Part shown: positions 12,905-26,631 of the stretch, piece by piece
Layout of the letters: the number at the start of each line of letters is the position of its first letter
How positions within the stretch are numbered: position 1 is the first letter of the stretch
NCBI GenBank assembly: GCA_027923505.1
Contig: BROI01000013.1
Span: forward strand, 620,001-684,000
Direction of reading: 5' to 3'
Origin: Mayamaea pseudoterrestris
Lineage: Eukaryota; Bacillariophyta; Bacillariophyceae; Sellaphorales; Sellaphoraceae
DNA length: 64,000 nt
Program-made: the position numbers and the translations under genes
The notes under the pieces: model-generated
Databases searched by the model: none
The model's input: the letters and a program-made list of their open reading frames with translations, nothing else
Told to the model about the DNA's origin: nothing

Positions 12905-15900
12905 CTATGTAATTGTTACGCCAGCTTGTGCAGCTACAGTGGCTGATTCAACCTCCATGAGGAGATGCAATTGTTGAATCAACCAGGTGAACCGCTTAAA
13001 CGATGCATCCTCGACTTGCTCTGAAACATTGAGACCATGTTGCGTCTTGGCAAACATACTCAGTAAATACATGTCTGTCTCGGCCGCCCTTTCCAGCATG
13101 TCAATCGTTGGCGCTGCATGTCCGCACAAAGTCAACGTGGCAAGGTTGACTACACTGACAAGCGACTTCAAATCCGATCGTTTCTCGCAAATGCACCGAA
13201 AACGAGAAAGATTTGCCGCAGCGGCAATGATTCTTTTGCATGTTCGCGAATCTAAACTTTCTACAAGCGTGGTGCGATCGTCCCTGGCGGCGCCTTCTAT
13301 GTCGTGGCACAAATCTTCAGCGCTATACGCAAACGGACGAAAGTTTCGGAAACCATCCGCGGTTTGTAACGCAGCAGCCCACTGGGCGAGCTCGCTGTGG
13401 AACCATTTGACAACGGGTGTAAGGGTTGACGGCGAGGGGTCAAAACCGTGCGCCACCATAAACATCTTTTCCAAGAGTCCAATGATACGAATTGCAAACG
13501 TCCGCGGATGCAGGCTCCCCACAAAAATTTTGTCGACTGCATTTGTCAAGTCTCGCTCACTTTTGCAGGCAACTGAAAGTGCCTGCCAGTTAAATTGGGG
13601 AGTGGCATTGTCGGTGATGCTACTGTTACTGTTTTGCATGTCGGTGCTTGTTCGCAAACTTTCTTCAAGGTGCCCTTCACGCCAGACCGGAAGTCCCCAA
13701 CGCGTCACACCCTTGAAAAAGTCGGCTTCTACAAGCGATATAGCCAGCATTCCTTTTTGCTTGCGAATGACTTGCTGCTGCTGCGGTTGCTGAGTAGGCA
13801 TAATATCTGGTTGGGGCGTAGTCGACCCATTCTCTGTAGCAATCAATGCGTTTTTCGTTGCGGTCGTTCCTGGCATGTCAACAGGCATGCCATTCTGGGT
13901 CAAGGCTGGTGCAAGTTCGTCAGTCATGATGCCGTGCTGCTCCGGGGCAGTTGCGAGTCGGAAGTGATGCGTAGAGTTCATCGTTGCTTGGTCGACCAAG
14001 ACTTGTTCGAGAACCACGGCGTTTTCCTCTGACATGCGTTCACCTACAGGAAGTAATGGCTGCTCCGGAACCGTTACAAGTCCGACTGGAAGCGGATTGT
14101 CTTGGACTGAAACCAAAGCAGCGTCGTTGTCAGTAAATGGCGTTGGATTCAAGTTGTTTACCTGATCACGAGTAGACGCAGATCCTTCGGTGGCAGCGGT
14201 AGGAGCTGCACATGTCGGCGGAGAAAAGTCCGAGTTTTGCTCTAGTGTATTGCCTCCGTGCTGCACTATGACGCGCGACTCTGGTTCAGGTGAAAGTGGA
14301 AGCATTGGATCAGAAGCACCTTCAATGGCGGAAGGTGACACATCCAGCACGTGCACTGACGCGTCAAGTCCTCGCTGCGGTTCATCCAAAGGCAATCCTT
14401 GTAAATCCAATCGAAGGTTCTTGCTCGGCTCAGTGTGAGGCTGCTCGTGTACATCAAGCGGACTCGAGTTTGCTTCCATGATCGGTCCGAGCCCCGGAAG
14501 GCACATCTTGCCATGTTCCAAGACCACGTCACTGCTTTCCGATCCTTGCAGCATTATTGTCGGCATCGCCTCCAAGAGCGCTCGTTTAGTGGATTGCTTA
14601 ATGTTTTGAACCAGAGTCGATATAATCGCAATAATGACGTTTTCGTCCAGTACTTCCACCCAATTTTTTGTTACAGTGAAGTGTTTTTTCGATTGTAAAT
14701 CAATAATGATGCTACGATCCTTCTGAAAGAATCTCCGCCCTTCTTGCTTCATCGTCCGAATAACTTCCTTGGCAAGTTGTTTATTAAAATGCCATTTGGG
14801 TTGTTTCATGTAGTCGTTCATTCGTTCTTTTACTAGATTGTGGTAGTAGATGTTGCCAGCTTGCCTAGAAAGATTGCCTTTGCCGAGGAGAATATCACGG
14901 GGCGTTGGTTCAACAAAGCAGCTCTGATCTCGCACACCATTCGATGCTTGAATGGCTGGTGTCATACTGTCGTTGCTTTTCTCCATGGTCTCAGTGATCG
15001 AATCAACTTTTAGACTGGTATTCTTGCTCGAATCGTCAGGCTCCTTAATTGACTCATCTCGTGAATCCATGTTACTCTGCAATTGTTTCGTTGCTACCAC
15101 GCTTTTTTTGCTTTCGTTCAATGGAAGCTGCAATGGCATCTTCGTTATTTTGGCTTTGTCGCAAGAATCAAACTCTGCAAGACTTTTACGATGATGCGTC
15201 AACTCGGGCGCCGCCAGAGTCGTCTCGCCGTCCTGTAAGCCTTTTAAACGTTTGGCGGGTTGCATTGGCAAGACCGAATCGAGTAGTGCAGGTCGCTTTA
15301 TCAGGTTTTTAGGCGCAATGCTTCCGGCCGGTGGCTGCGGTTGCTCGAGTGGCAACGCTCCGAGATGATCATGCGTAGAATTTTTCTCCGACTCGTCGGG
15401 AGGCTGCTGCAAGTACTCTTGTTGTGATTCATGACTATGTCCGCCATCCTGTATTGAATTGTGACAATTATATTCTCGAGAATCCTTGTAATGTTCTAAC
15501 GCAGTGCTGCTTTCTTTCCCGCTACTTTCGGACTTCTGCATGCTGCTGCAATTAGCCCGCTTTTCATTTAAAAGCTTGTAGACATTATACAATCTCCTCG
15601 TAATTCTTTTGATAATGACTTCTTCATCTAAGATTTCCAGCCAGTCGTTTGTCGCTAAGGATAATTTCCTTCCTTGCGCGTCAATGGTAGCTAATAGTTT
15701 CTTTTGAAGGAAGCGGCCGCCGCTTTGCTTGATTGACTGCAAGATTTCAATTGCCACTTGCCTTCCAAAAAAGCCTCGTTTGCTCCTGTAATCGTTGACT
15801 CGCGCAAGCAATAATTTGTGAAATTGAATGTTTTTGTTTGATTGGGTGCCTTGGACGAAAAGAACATCGAGCGGAGTCGGAATGACAGGAATTCGTTCTT

Positions 15901-15961
15901 CCACTCGCTCTTCATCCATTGCCTCATTCGCTGCAGCCGCAATCTCGCTGCCTTTCTCCAT
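12905..15961 (-). CDS. Protein with two DUF6824 domains
   Basis: Single-exon protein of 1018 aa from ATG 15961 (the open frame extends six codons upstream to a TTG). Two copies of the diatom-expanded DUF6824 domain are visible. Copy 1 (about residues 28-125) has TPLDVLFVQGTQSN, FHKLLLARVNDY, SIKQSGGRFLQK and WLEILDEEVIIKRI. Copy 2 (about 350-455) has TPRDILLGKGNLSRQAGN, YYHNLVKERMNDY, TMKQEGRRFFQKD and WVEVLDENVIIAII. Copy 2 keeps the canonical D-I-L-L-G-K-G box; copy 1 has a degenerate V-L-F-V-Q-G. The middle is Pro/Gln/Glu-rich low complexity. The last 250 residues are a predicted helical region of unknown function. DUF6824 proteins are often guessed to be nuclear regulators, but no function is established to my knowledge. 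Confidence 0.85.
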   Translation of the reverse strand: MEKGSEIAAAANEAMDEERVEERIPVIPTPLDVLFVQGTQSNKNIQFHKLLLARVNDYRSKRGFFGRQVAIEILQSIKQSGGRFLQKKLLATIDAQGRKLSLATNDWLEILDEEVIIKRITRRLYNVYKLLNEKRANCSSMQKSESSGKESSTALEHYKDSREYNCHNSIQDGGHSHESQQEYLQQPPDESEKNSTHDHLGALPLEQPQPPAGSIAPKNLIKRPALLDSVLPMQPAKRLKGLQDGETTLAAPELTHHRKSLAEFDSCDKAKITKMPLQLPLNESKKSVVATKQLQSNMDSRDESIKEPDDSSKNTSLKVDSITETMEKSNDSMTPAIQASNGVRDQSCFVEPTPRDILLGKGNLSRQAGNIYYHNLVKERMNDYMKQPKWHFNKQLAKEVIRTMKQEGRRFFQKDRSIIIDLQSKKHFTVTKNWVEVLDENVIIAIISTLVQNIKQSTKRALLEAMPTIMLQGSESSDVVLEHGKMCLPGLGPIMEANSSPLDVHEQPHTEPSKNLRLDLQGLPLDEPQRGLDASVHVLDVSPSAIEGASDPMLPLSPEPESRVIVQHGGNTLEQNSDFSPPTCAAPTAATEGSASTRDQVNNLNPTPFTDNDAALVSVQDNPLPVGLVTVPEQPLLPVGERMSEENAVVLEQVLVDQATMNSTHHFRLATAPEQHGIMTDELAPALTQNGMPVDMPGTTATKNALIATENGSTTPQPDIMPTQQPQQQQVIRKQKGMLAISLVEADFFKGVTRWGLPVWREGHLEESLRTSTDMQNSNSSITDNATPQFNWQALSVACKSERDLTNAVDKIFVGSLHPRTFAIRIIGLLEKMFMVAHGFDPSPSTLTPVVKWFHSELAQWAAALQTADGFRNFRPFAYSAEDLCHDIEGAARDDRTTLVESLDSRTCKRIIAAAANLSRFRCICEKRSDLKSLVSVVNLATLTLCGHAAPTIDMLERAAETDMYLLSMFAKTQHGLNVSEQVEDASFKRFTWLIQQLHLLMEVESATVAAQAGVTIT

Positions 15962-16439
15962 GGCTACTTCAATATTCAAGCAGATGAGACTCTTGCCGAG
16001 ACGACTATTGGGAGGTTCTCCCTCTCCCTTTACGTGCCTTGCTTGCCAAACAAGTGAAGAGAAGGAGACGAAGAATCGGCCTTTCGCGTGCGATGAAATA
16101 ATCGCAGTGGTTATCCCATCGTCTGACCGGTACTCCTGCGACGCTGACTACTCCTACAAATGTACGAGCACTAACAGGGGCCTTCATCATTCAAAGCTTG
16201 CTCTCCAGCAATTAATAGCAACGCAGTGAAAACATTTTTCTTCTTAAAAGGATCACTGGTGAGCCAAGGACTCAGAATGGGATAAGGCAGCCAGCAACTG
16301 CGGACTTGCCTGGGGCAAAGAAATTTTGGCAGTCCTACTCGCAGAACTTGGAGACTAGATGGGCTAGTGATGAATGCAGTGCAAATTTTCTGCATCATGA
16401 AACAATGCCTGTTGCCTGTGAGCTATCATTTTATACCCT
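15962..16439. promoter_or_regulatory. Promoter of DUF6824 gene and boundary to the satellite
   Basis: 478 bp upstream of the minus-strand DUF6824 gene, up to the first recognisable, strongly diverged satellite sequence near 16440. No gene motif is seen in the short ORFs. Confidence 0.4.
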
Positions 16440-17298
16440 CTATGGCTATTGGCATGATTTATGGCAGCCAGCTGCTGTGGCTTCAATGCAACTTGTGAAA
16501 GCTTTTACCAGTCTTAGCCCGCAAGAAAGTGCCCCTTGAACATCTCTTGTATAAAGCCAAATACAACAGAATGGTGCCAAACTCATTATTCAGGCTGCGC
16601 TACAAGATGGTAGGCTTGGCTGGTGTCTCAGGCTATGGCAATGATATTGGTGACAACTTGTCACCAGTCTCAGCCCGCAAATGCCGTGACATTCAAACGC
16701 CCCTACAGCAAGCCCTGTAGGTGCCCAGAGTCCACCAGAATGGTGCCAACATCATTATTCAGGCTGCGCTACAAGATGGTAGGCTTGGCTGGTGTCTCAG
16801 GGGATGGCAATGTATTTGGCGACAACTTGTCACCAGTCTCAGCCCGCATTTGCCATGACATTCAAACGCTTCTACAGCAAGCCCTGTAGGTGCCCAAATT
16901 CCACCAGAATGGTGCCAAACTCATTATTCCGGCTGCGCTACAAGATGGTAGGCTTGGTTGGTGTCTCAGGCTATGGCAATGATATTGGTGACAACTTGTC
17001 ACCAGTCTCAGCCCGCAGATGCCGTGACATTCAAACGCCCCTACAGCAAGCCCTGTAGGTTCCCAGATTCCACCAGAATGGTGCCAACATCATTATTCAG
17101 GCTGCGCTACAAGATGGTAGGCTTGGCTGGTGTCTCAGGCTATGGCAATGATATTGATGACAACTTGTCACCAGTCTCAGCCCGCAGATGCCGTGACAAC
17201 TAAACGCCCCTACAGCAAGCCCTGTAGGTGCCCAAATTACACCAGAATGGTGCCAACATCATTTTCAGGCTGCGCTACAAGATGGTTGGCTTGGCTGG

Positions 17299-20200
17299 TG
17301 TCTCCGGGGATGGCAATGTATTTGGTGACAACTTGTCACCAGTCTCAGCCCGCAGATGCCGTGACACTCAAACGCATCTACAGCAAGCCCTGTAGGTGCC
17401 CAGATTACACCAGAATGGTGCCAACATCATTATTTAGGCTGCGCTAGCTACAAGATGGCAGGCTTGGTTGGTGTCTCAGGGGATGGCAATGATATTGGTG
17501 ACAACTTGTCACCAATCTCAGCCGACAGATGCCGTGACATTCAAACGCCCCTACAGCAAGCCCTGTAGGTGCCCAGATTACACCAGAATGGTGCCAACAT
17601 CATTATTCAGGCTGCGCTACAAGATGGTAGGCTTGGTTGGTGTCTCAGGGGATGGAAATGTATTTGGTGACAACTTGTCACCAGTCTCAGCCCGCAGATG
17701 CCGTGACATTCAAACGCTTCTACAGCAAGCCCTGTAGGTGACCAAATTACACCAGAATGGTGCCAAACTCATTATTCTAGCTGCGCTACAAGATGGTAGG
17801 CTTGGTTGGTGTCTCAGGCTATGGCAATGATATTGGTGACAACTTGTCACCAGTCTCAGCCCGCAGATGCCGTGACATTCAAAGCCCCTACAACAAGCCC
17901 TGTAGGTGCCCAAATTACACCAGGATGGTGCCAACATCATTATTCAGGCTGCGCTACAAGATGGTAGGCTTGGCTGGTGTCTCAGGCTATGGCAATGATA
18001 TTGGTGACAACTTGTCACCAGTCTCAGCCCACAGATGCCGTGACAACTAAACGCCCCTACAGCAAGCCCTGTAGGTGCCTAAAATACACCAGAATGGTGC
18101 CAACATCATTTTCAGGCTGCGCTACAAGATGGTAGGCTTGGCTGGTGTCTCCGGGGATGGCAATGTATTTGGTGACAACTTGTCACCAGTCTCAGCCCGC
18201 AGATGCCGTGACACTCAAACGCATCTACAGCAAGCCCTGTAGGTGCCCAGATTACACCAGAATGGTGCCAACCTCATTATTCAGGCTGCGCTACAAGATG
18301 GCAGGCTTGGTTGGTGTCTCAGGGGATGGCAATGATATTGGTGACAACTTGTCACCAATCTCAGCCGACAGATGCCGTGACATTCAAATGCCCCTACAGC
18401 AAGCCCTGTAGGTGCCCAGATTACACCAGAATAGTGCCAACATCATTATTCAGGCTGCGCTACAAGATGGTAGGCTTGGTTGGTGTCTCAGGGGATGGCA
18501 ATGTATTTGGTGACAACTTGTCACCAGTCTCAGCCCGCAGATGCCGTGACATTCAAACGCCCCTACAGCAAGCCCTGTAGGTGCCCAAATTACACCAGAA
18601 TGGTGCCAACATCATTATTCAGGCTGCGCTACAAGATGGTAGGCTTGGTTGGTGTCTCAGGCTATGGCAATGATATTGGTGACAACTTGTCACCAGTCTC
18701 AGCCCGCCAATGCCGTGACATTCAAACGCCCCTACAGCAAGCCCTGTAGGTGCCCAGAGTCCACCAGAATGGTGCCAACATCATTATTCAGGCTGCGCTA
18801 CAAGATGGTAGGCTTGGCTGGTGTCTCAGGGGATGGCAATGTATTTGGTGACAACTTGTCACCAGTCTCAGCCCACATATGCCATGACATTCAAACGCTT
18901 CTACAGCAAGCCCTGTAGGTGCCCAAATTCCACCAGAATGGTGCCAAACTCATTATTCAGGCTGCGCTACAAGATGGTAGGCTTGGTTGGTGTCTCAGGC
19001 TATGGCAATGATATTGGTGACAACTTGTCACCAGTCTCAGCCCGCAGATGCCGTGACATTCAAACGCCCCTACAGCAAGCCCTGAGTGCCCAATGGGCGG
19101 CTGCGCTAAAAGGTAGGTGCCCAGATGCCGAACACCAGAATGGTGCCTCCATCATTATTCAGGCTGCGCTACAAGATGGTTGGCTTGGCTGGTGTCTCAG
19201 GGGATGGCAATGTATTTGGTGACAACTTGTCACCAGTCTCAGCCCGCAGATGCCGTGACACTCAAACGCATCTACAGCAAGCCCTGTAGGTGCCCATATT
19301 ACACCAGAATGGTGCCAACATCATTATTTAGGCTGCGCTACAAGATGGCAGGCTTGGTTGGTGTCTCAGGGGATGGCAATGATATTGGTGACAACTTGTC
19401 ACCAATCTCAGCCCGCAGATGCCGTGACATTCAAACGCCCCTACAGCAAGCCCTGTAGGTGCCCAGATTACACCAGAATGGTGCCAACATCATTATTCAG
19501 GCTGCGCTACAAGATGGTAGGCTTGGTTGGTGTCTCAGGGGATGGAAATGTATTTGGTGACAACTTGTCATCAGTCTCAGCCCGCAGATGCCGTGACATT
19601 CAAACGCTTCTACAGCAAGCCCTGTAGGTGACCAAATTACACCAGAATGGTGCCAAACTCATTATTCAGGCTGCGCTACAAGATGGTAGGCTTGGTTGGT
19701 GTCTCAGGCTATGGCAATGATATTGGTGACAACTTGTCACCAGTCTCAGCCCGCAGATGCCGTGACATTCAAAGCCCCTACAGCAAGCCCTGTAGGTGCC
19801 CTGATTCCACCAGAATGGTGCCAACATCATTATGCAGGCTGCGCTACAAGATGGTAGGCTTGGCTGGTGTCTCAGGCTATGGCAATGATATTGGTGACAA
19901 CTTGTCACCAGTCTCAGCCCGCAGATGCCGTGACATTCAAACGCCCCTACAGCAAGCCCTGTAGGTGCCCAGATTACACCAGAATGGTGCCAACCTCATT
20001 ATTCAGGCTGCGCTACAAAATGGCAGGCTTGGTTGGTGTCTCAGGGGATGGCAATGATATTGGTGACAACTTGTCACCAATCTCAGCCGACAGATGCCGT
20101 GACATTCAAACGCCCCTACAGCAAGCCCTGTAGGTGCCCAAATTACACCAGAATGGTGCCAACATCATTATTCAGGCTGCGCTACAAGATGGTAGGCTTG
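17299..20200 (+). repeat. Five-monomer higher-order repeat zone
   Basis: Diagnostic variants recur with a period of about 845 bp (5 x 169). TCTCCGGGGATGG occurs at 17301 and 18148. The rare GCCGACAGATGCC variant occurs at 17521 and 18365, and again at 20086. An irregular segment of about 38 extra bases interrupts the third cycle near 19085-19130. Confidence 0.75.
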
Positions 20201-23200
20201 GTTGGTGTCTCAGGGGATGGCAATGTATTTGGTGACAACTTGTCACCAGTCTCAGCCCGCAGATGCCGTGACATTCAAACGCCCCTACAGCAAGCCCTGT
20301 AGGTGCCCAAATTACACCAGAATGGTGCCAACATCATTATTCAGGCTGAGCTACAAGATGGTATGCTTGGATGGTGTCTCAGGCTATGGCAATGATATTG
20401 GTGACAACTTTTCACCAGTCTCAGCCCGCAGATGCCGTGACATCTAAACGCCCCTACAACAAGCCCTGTAGGTGCCCAAATTACACCAGGATGGTGCCAA
20501 CATCATTATTCAGGCTGCGCTACAAGATGGTAGGCTTGGCTGGTGTCTCAGGGGATGGCAATGTATTTGGTGACAACTTGTCACCAGTCTCAGCCCGCAG
20601 ATGCCGTGACACTCAAACGCATTTACAGCAAGTCTTGTAGGTGCCCAAATCACACCAGAATGGTGCCAACCTCATTATTTAGGCTGCGCTACAAGATGGT
20701 AGGCTTGATTGGTGTCTCAGGGGATGGCAATGTATTTGGTGACAACTTGTCACAAGTCTCAGCCCGTAGATGCCATGACATTCAAACGCTTCTACAGCAA
20801 GCCCTGTAGGTGCCCAAATTGCACCAGAATGGTGCCAACATCATTATTCAGGCTGCGCTACAAGATGGTAGGCTTGGTTGGTGTCTCAGGGGATGGCAAT
20901 GATATTGGTGACAACTTGTCACCAGTCTCAGCCCGCAGATGCCGTGACATTCAAACGCCCCTACAGCAAGCCCTGTAGGTGCCCAGATTACACCAGAATG
21001 GTGCCAACATCATTATTCAGGCTGCGCTACAAGATGGCAGGCTTGGCTGGTGTCTCAGGCTATGGCAATGATATTGGTGACAACTTGTCACCAATCTCAG
21101 CCAGCAGATGCCGTGACATCTAAACGCCCCTACAGCAAGCCCTGTAGGTGCCCAAATTGCACCAGAATGGTGCCAACATCATTATTCAGGCTGCGCTACA
21201 AGATGGTAGGCTTGGTTGGTGTCTCAGGGGATGGAAATGTATTTGGTGACAACTTGTCACCAGTCTCAGCCCGCAGATGCCGTGACACTCAAACGCATCT
21301 ACAGCAAGCCCTGTAGGTGCCCAAATCACACCAGAATGGTGCCAACCTCATTATTCAGGCTGCGCTACAAGATGGTAGGCTTGATTGGTGTCTCAGGGGA
21401 TGGCAATGATATTGGTGACAACTTGTCACCAGTCTCAGCCCTCAGATGCCGTGACATCTAAACGCCCCTACAGCAAGCCCTGTAGGTGCCCAAATTGCCC
21501 AGAATGGTGCCAACATCATTATTCAGGCTGCGCTACAAGATGGTAGGCTTGGTTGGTGTCTCAGGGGATGGCAATGATATTGGTGACAACTTGTCGCCAG
21601 TCTCAGCCCGCAGATGCCATGACATTCAAACGCTTCTACAGCAAGCCCTGTAGGTGCCCAAATTGCCCAGAATGGTGCCAACATCATTATTCAGGCTGCG
21701 CTACAAGATGGTAGACTTGGTTGGTGTCTCAGGGGATGGCAATGAGACTGGTGACAACTTGTCACCAGTCTCAGCCCACAGATGCCATGACATTCAAACG
21801 CTTCTACAGCAAGCCCTGTAGGTGCCCAAATTGCCCAGAATGGTGCCAACATCATTATTCAGGCTGCGCTACAAGATGGTAGACTTGGTTGGTGTCTCAG
21901 GGGATGGCAATGATATTGGTGACAACTTGTCACCAGTCTCAGCTGGCAGATGCTGTGACATTCAAACGCCCCTACAGCAAGCCCAGTCGGTGCCCAGATT
22001 ACACCAGAATGGTGCCAACATCATTATTCAGGCTGCGCTACAAGATGTTAGGCTTGGTTGGTGTCTCCGGGGATGGCAATGATATTGGTGACAACTTGTC
22101 ATCAGTCTCAGCCCGCAGATGCCATGACATTCAAATGCTTCTACAGCAAGCCCTGTAGGTGCCCAGATTACACCAGAATGGTGCCAACAACATTATTCAG
22201 GCTGCGCTACAAGATGGCAGGCTTGGTTGGTGTCTCAGGTGATGGAAATGTATTTGGTGACAACTTGTCACCAGTCTCAGCCCGCAGATGCCATGACATT
22301 CAAACGCTTCTACAGCAAGCCCTGTAGGTGCCCAAATTGCACCAGAATGGTGCCAACATCATTATTCAGGCTGCGCTACAAGATGTTAGGCTTGGTTGGT
22401 GTCTCCGGGGATGACAATGATATTGGTGACATCTTGTCATCAGTCTCAGCCCGCAGATGCCATGACATTCAAACGCTTCTACAGCAAGCCCTGTAGGTGC
22501 CCAGATTACACCAGAATGGTGCCAACATCATTATTCAGGCTGCGCTACAAGATGGTAGGCTTGGTTGGTGTCTCAGGCTATGGCAATGATATTGGTGACA
22601 ACTTGTCACCAGTCTCAGCTGGCAGATGCTGTGACATTTAAACGCCCCTACAGCAAGCCCAGTCGGTGCCCAGATTACACCAGAATGGTGCCAACATCAT
22701 TATTCAGGCTGCGCTACAAGATGGTAGGCTTGGTTGGTGTCTCAGGGGATGAAAATGTATTTGGTGACAACTTGTCACCAGTCTCAGCCCGCAGATGCCG
22801 TGACATTCAAACGCCCCTACAGCAAGCCCTGTAGGTGCCCTAATTACACCAGAATGGTGCCAACATCATTATTCAGGCTGGGCTACAAGATGGTAGGCTT
22901 GGCTGGTGTCTCAGGCTATGGCAATGATATTGGTGACAACTTGTCACCAGTCTCAGCCCGCAGATGCCGTGACACTCAAACGCATCTACAGCAAGCCCTG
23001 TAGGTGCCCAAATCACACCAGAATGGTGCCAACCTCATTATTCAGGCTGCGCTACAGGATGGTAGGCTTGATTGGTGTCTCAGGGGATGGCATTGTATTT
23101 GATGAAAACTTGTCACCAGTCTCAGCCCGCAGATGCCATGACATTAAAATGCTTCTACAGCAAGCCCTGTAGGTGCCCAAATTACACCAGAATGGTGCCA

Positions 23201-23579
23201 ACATCATTATTCAGGCTGCGCTACAAGATGGTAGGCTTGGTTGGTGTCTCAGGGGATGGCAATGATATTGGTGACAACTTGTCACCAGTCTCAGCTGGCA
23301 GATGCTGTGACATCTTAACGCCCCTACAGCAAGCCCTGTAGGTGCCCAAATTACACCAGAATGGTGCCAACATCATTATTCAGGCTGCGCTACAAGATGG
23401 TAGGCTTGGCTGGTGTCTCAGGGGATGGCAATGTATTTGGTGACAACTTGTCACCAGTCTCAGCCCGCAGATGCCGTGACACTCAAACGCATCTACAGCA
23501 AGCCCTGTAGGTGCCCAAATCACACCAGAATGGTGCCAACCTCATTATTCAGGCTGCGCTACAAGATTGTAGGCTTGAT

Positions 23580-26500
23580 TGGTGTCTCAGGGGATGGCAA
23601 TGTATTTGGTGACAACTTGTCACCAGTCTCAGCCCGCATATGCCATGACATTCAAACGCTTCTACAGCAAGCCCTGTAGGTGCCCAAATCACACCAGAAT
23701 TGTGCCAACCTCATTTTTTAGGTTGCGCTACAAGATGGTAGGCTTGGTTGGTGTCTCAGGGGATGGCAATGTATTTGGTGACAACTTGTCACCAGTCTCA
23801 GCCCGCAGATGCCGTGACATTCAAACGCCCCTACAGCAAGCCCTGTAGGTTCCCAAATTACACCAGTATGGTGATAACATCATTATTCAGGCTGAGCTAC
23901 AAGATGGTATGCTTGGCTGGTGTCTCAGGCTATGGCAATGATATTGTTGACAACTTGTCACCAGTCTCAGCCCGCAGATGCCATGACATCTAAACGCCCC
24001 TACAGCAAGCCCTGTAGGTGCCCAAATTACACCAGAATGGTGCCAACATCATTATTCAGGCTGCGCTACAAGACATGATGGTAGGCTTGGCTGGTGTCTC
24101 AGGGGATGGCAATGTATTTGGTGACAACTTGTCACCAGTCTCAGCCCGCAGTTGCCGTGACACTCAAACGCATCTACAGCAAGCCCTGTAGGTGCCCAAA
24201 TCACACCAGAATGGTGCCAACCTCATTATTTCGGCTGCGCTACAAGATGGTAGGCTTGATTGGTGTCTCAGGGGATGGCAATGTATTTGGTGACAACTTG
24301 TCACCAGTCTCAGCCCGCAGATGCCATGACATTCAAACGCTTCTACAGCAAGCCCTGTAGGTTCCCAAATTGCACCAGAATGGTGCCAACATCATTATTC
24401 AGGCTCCGCTACAAGATGGTAGGCTTGGTTGGTGTCTCAGGGGATGGCAATGATATTGGTGACAACTTGTCACCAGTCTCAGCTGGCAGATGCCATGACA
24501 TTTAAACGCCCCTACAGCAAGCCCAGTCGGTGCCCAGATTACACCAGAATGGTGCCAACATCATTATTCAGGCTGCGCTACAAGATGGTAGGCTTGGATG
24601 GTGTCTCAGGGGATGAAAATGTATTTGGTGACAACTTGTCACCAGTCTCAGCCGGCAGATGCCGTGACATTCAAACGCCCCTACAGCAAGCCCTGTAGGT
24701 GCCCTAATTACACCAGAATGGTGCCAACATCATTATTCAGGCTGGGCTACAAGATGGTAGGCTTGGCTGGTGTCTCAGGCTATGGCAATGATATTGGTGA
24801 CAACTTGTCACCAGTCTCAGCCCGCAGATGCCGTGACATCTAAACACCCCTACAGCAAGCCCTGTAGGTGCCCAAATTACACCAGAATGGTGCCAACATC
24901 ATTATTCAGGCTGCGCTACAAGATGGTAGGCTTGGCTGGTGTCTCAGGGGATGGCAATGTATTTGGTGACAACTTGTCACCAGTCTCAGCCCCCAGATGC
25001 CGTGACACTCAAACGCCCCTACAGCAAGCCCTGTAGGTGCCCAAATCACACCAGAATTGTGCCAACATCATTATTCAGGGTGCGCTACAAGATGGTATGC
25101 TTGGCTGGTGTCTCAGGGGATGGCAATGTATTTGGTGACAACTTGTCACCAGTCTCAGCCCGCATATGCCATGACATTCAAACGCTTCTACAGCAAGCCC
25201 TGTAGGTGCCCAAATCACACCAAAATTGTGCCAACCTCATTTTTTAGGTTGCGCTACAAGATGGTAGGCTTGGTTGGTGTCTCAGGGGATGGCAATGTAT
25301 TTGGTGACAACTTGTCACCAGTCTCAGCCCGCAGATGCCGTGACATTCAAACGCCCCTACAGCAAGCCCTGTAGGTTCCCAAATTACACCAGTATGGTGA
25401 TAACATCATTATTCAGGCTGAGCTACAAGATGGTATGCTTGGCTGGTGTCTCAGGCTATGGCAATGATATTGTTGACAACTTGTCACCAGTCTCAGCCCG
25501 CAGATGCCATGACATCTAAACGCCCCTACAGCAAGCCCTGTAGGTGCCCAAATTACACCAGAATGGTGCCAACATCATTATTCAGGCTGCGCTACAAGAC
25601 AAGATGGTAGGCTTGGCTGGTGTCTCAGGGGATGGCAATGTATTTGGTGACAACTTGTCACCAGTCTCAGCCCGCAGTTGCCGTGACACTCAAACGCATC
25701 TACAGCAAGCCCTGTAGGTGCCCAAATCACACCAGAATGGTGCCAACCTCATTATTTCGGCTGCGCTACAAGATGGTAGGCTTGATTGGTGTCTCAGGGG
25801 ATGGCAATGTATTTGGTGACAACTTGTCACCAGTCTCAGCCCGCAGATGCCATGACATTCAAACGCTTCTACAGCAAGCCCTGTAGGTTCCCAAATTGCA
25901 CCAGAATGGTGCCAACATCATTATTCAGGCTCTGCTACAAGATGGTAGGCTTGGTTGGTGTCTCAGGGGATGGCAATGATATTGGTGACAACTTGTCACC
26001 AGTCTCAGCTGGCAGATGCCATGACATTTAAACGCCCCTACAGCAAGCCCAGTCGGTGCCCAGATTACACCAGAATGGTGCCAACATCATTATTCAGGCT
26101 GCGCTACAAGATGGTAGGCTTGGATGGTGTCTCAGGGGATGAAAATGTATTTGGTGACAACTTGTCACCAGTCTCAGCCGGCAGATGCCGTGACATTCAA
26201 ACGCCCCTACAGCAAGCCCTGTAGGTGCCCTAATTACACCAGAATGGTGCCAACATCATTATTCAGGCTGGGCTACAAGATGGTAGGCTTGGCTGGTGTC
26301 TCAGGCTATGGCAATGATATTGGTGACAACTTGTCACCAGTCTCAGCCCGCAGATGCCGTGACATCTAAACACCCCTACAGCAAGCCCTGTAGGTGCCCA
26401 AATTACACCAGAATGGTGCCAACATCATTATTCAGGCTGCGCTACAAGATGGTAGGCTTGGCTGGTGTCTCAGGGGATGGCAATGTATTTGGTGACAACT

Positions 26501-26631
26501 TGTCACCAGTCTCAGCCCCCAGATGCTGTGACACTCAAACGCCCCTACAGCAAGCCCTGTAGGTGCCCAAATCACACCAGAATTGTGCCAACATCATTAT
26601 TCAGGGTGCGCTACAAGATGGTAGGCTTGGT
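23580..26631 (+). repeat. Tandem duplication of a 1526-bp nine-monomer block
   Basis: Sequence from about 23580 to 25105 is repeated immediately at about 25106-26631 with offset 1526 bp (8 x 169 + 174). Both copies carry the same unique 5-bp insertion (ACATG near 24072, ACAAG near 25597) and the same rare changes (CACCAGTATGGTGATAACATC, GTTGACAACTTGTCACC). I noticed only a handful of differences between the copies, so this is a recent unequal exchange or amplification. Confidence 0.85.

Noticed and set aside
15962-15979. Six-codon upstream extension of the DUF6824 gene
   Set aside because: The extended frame starts with TTG; ATG 15961 is the first methionine codon.
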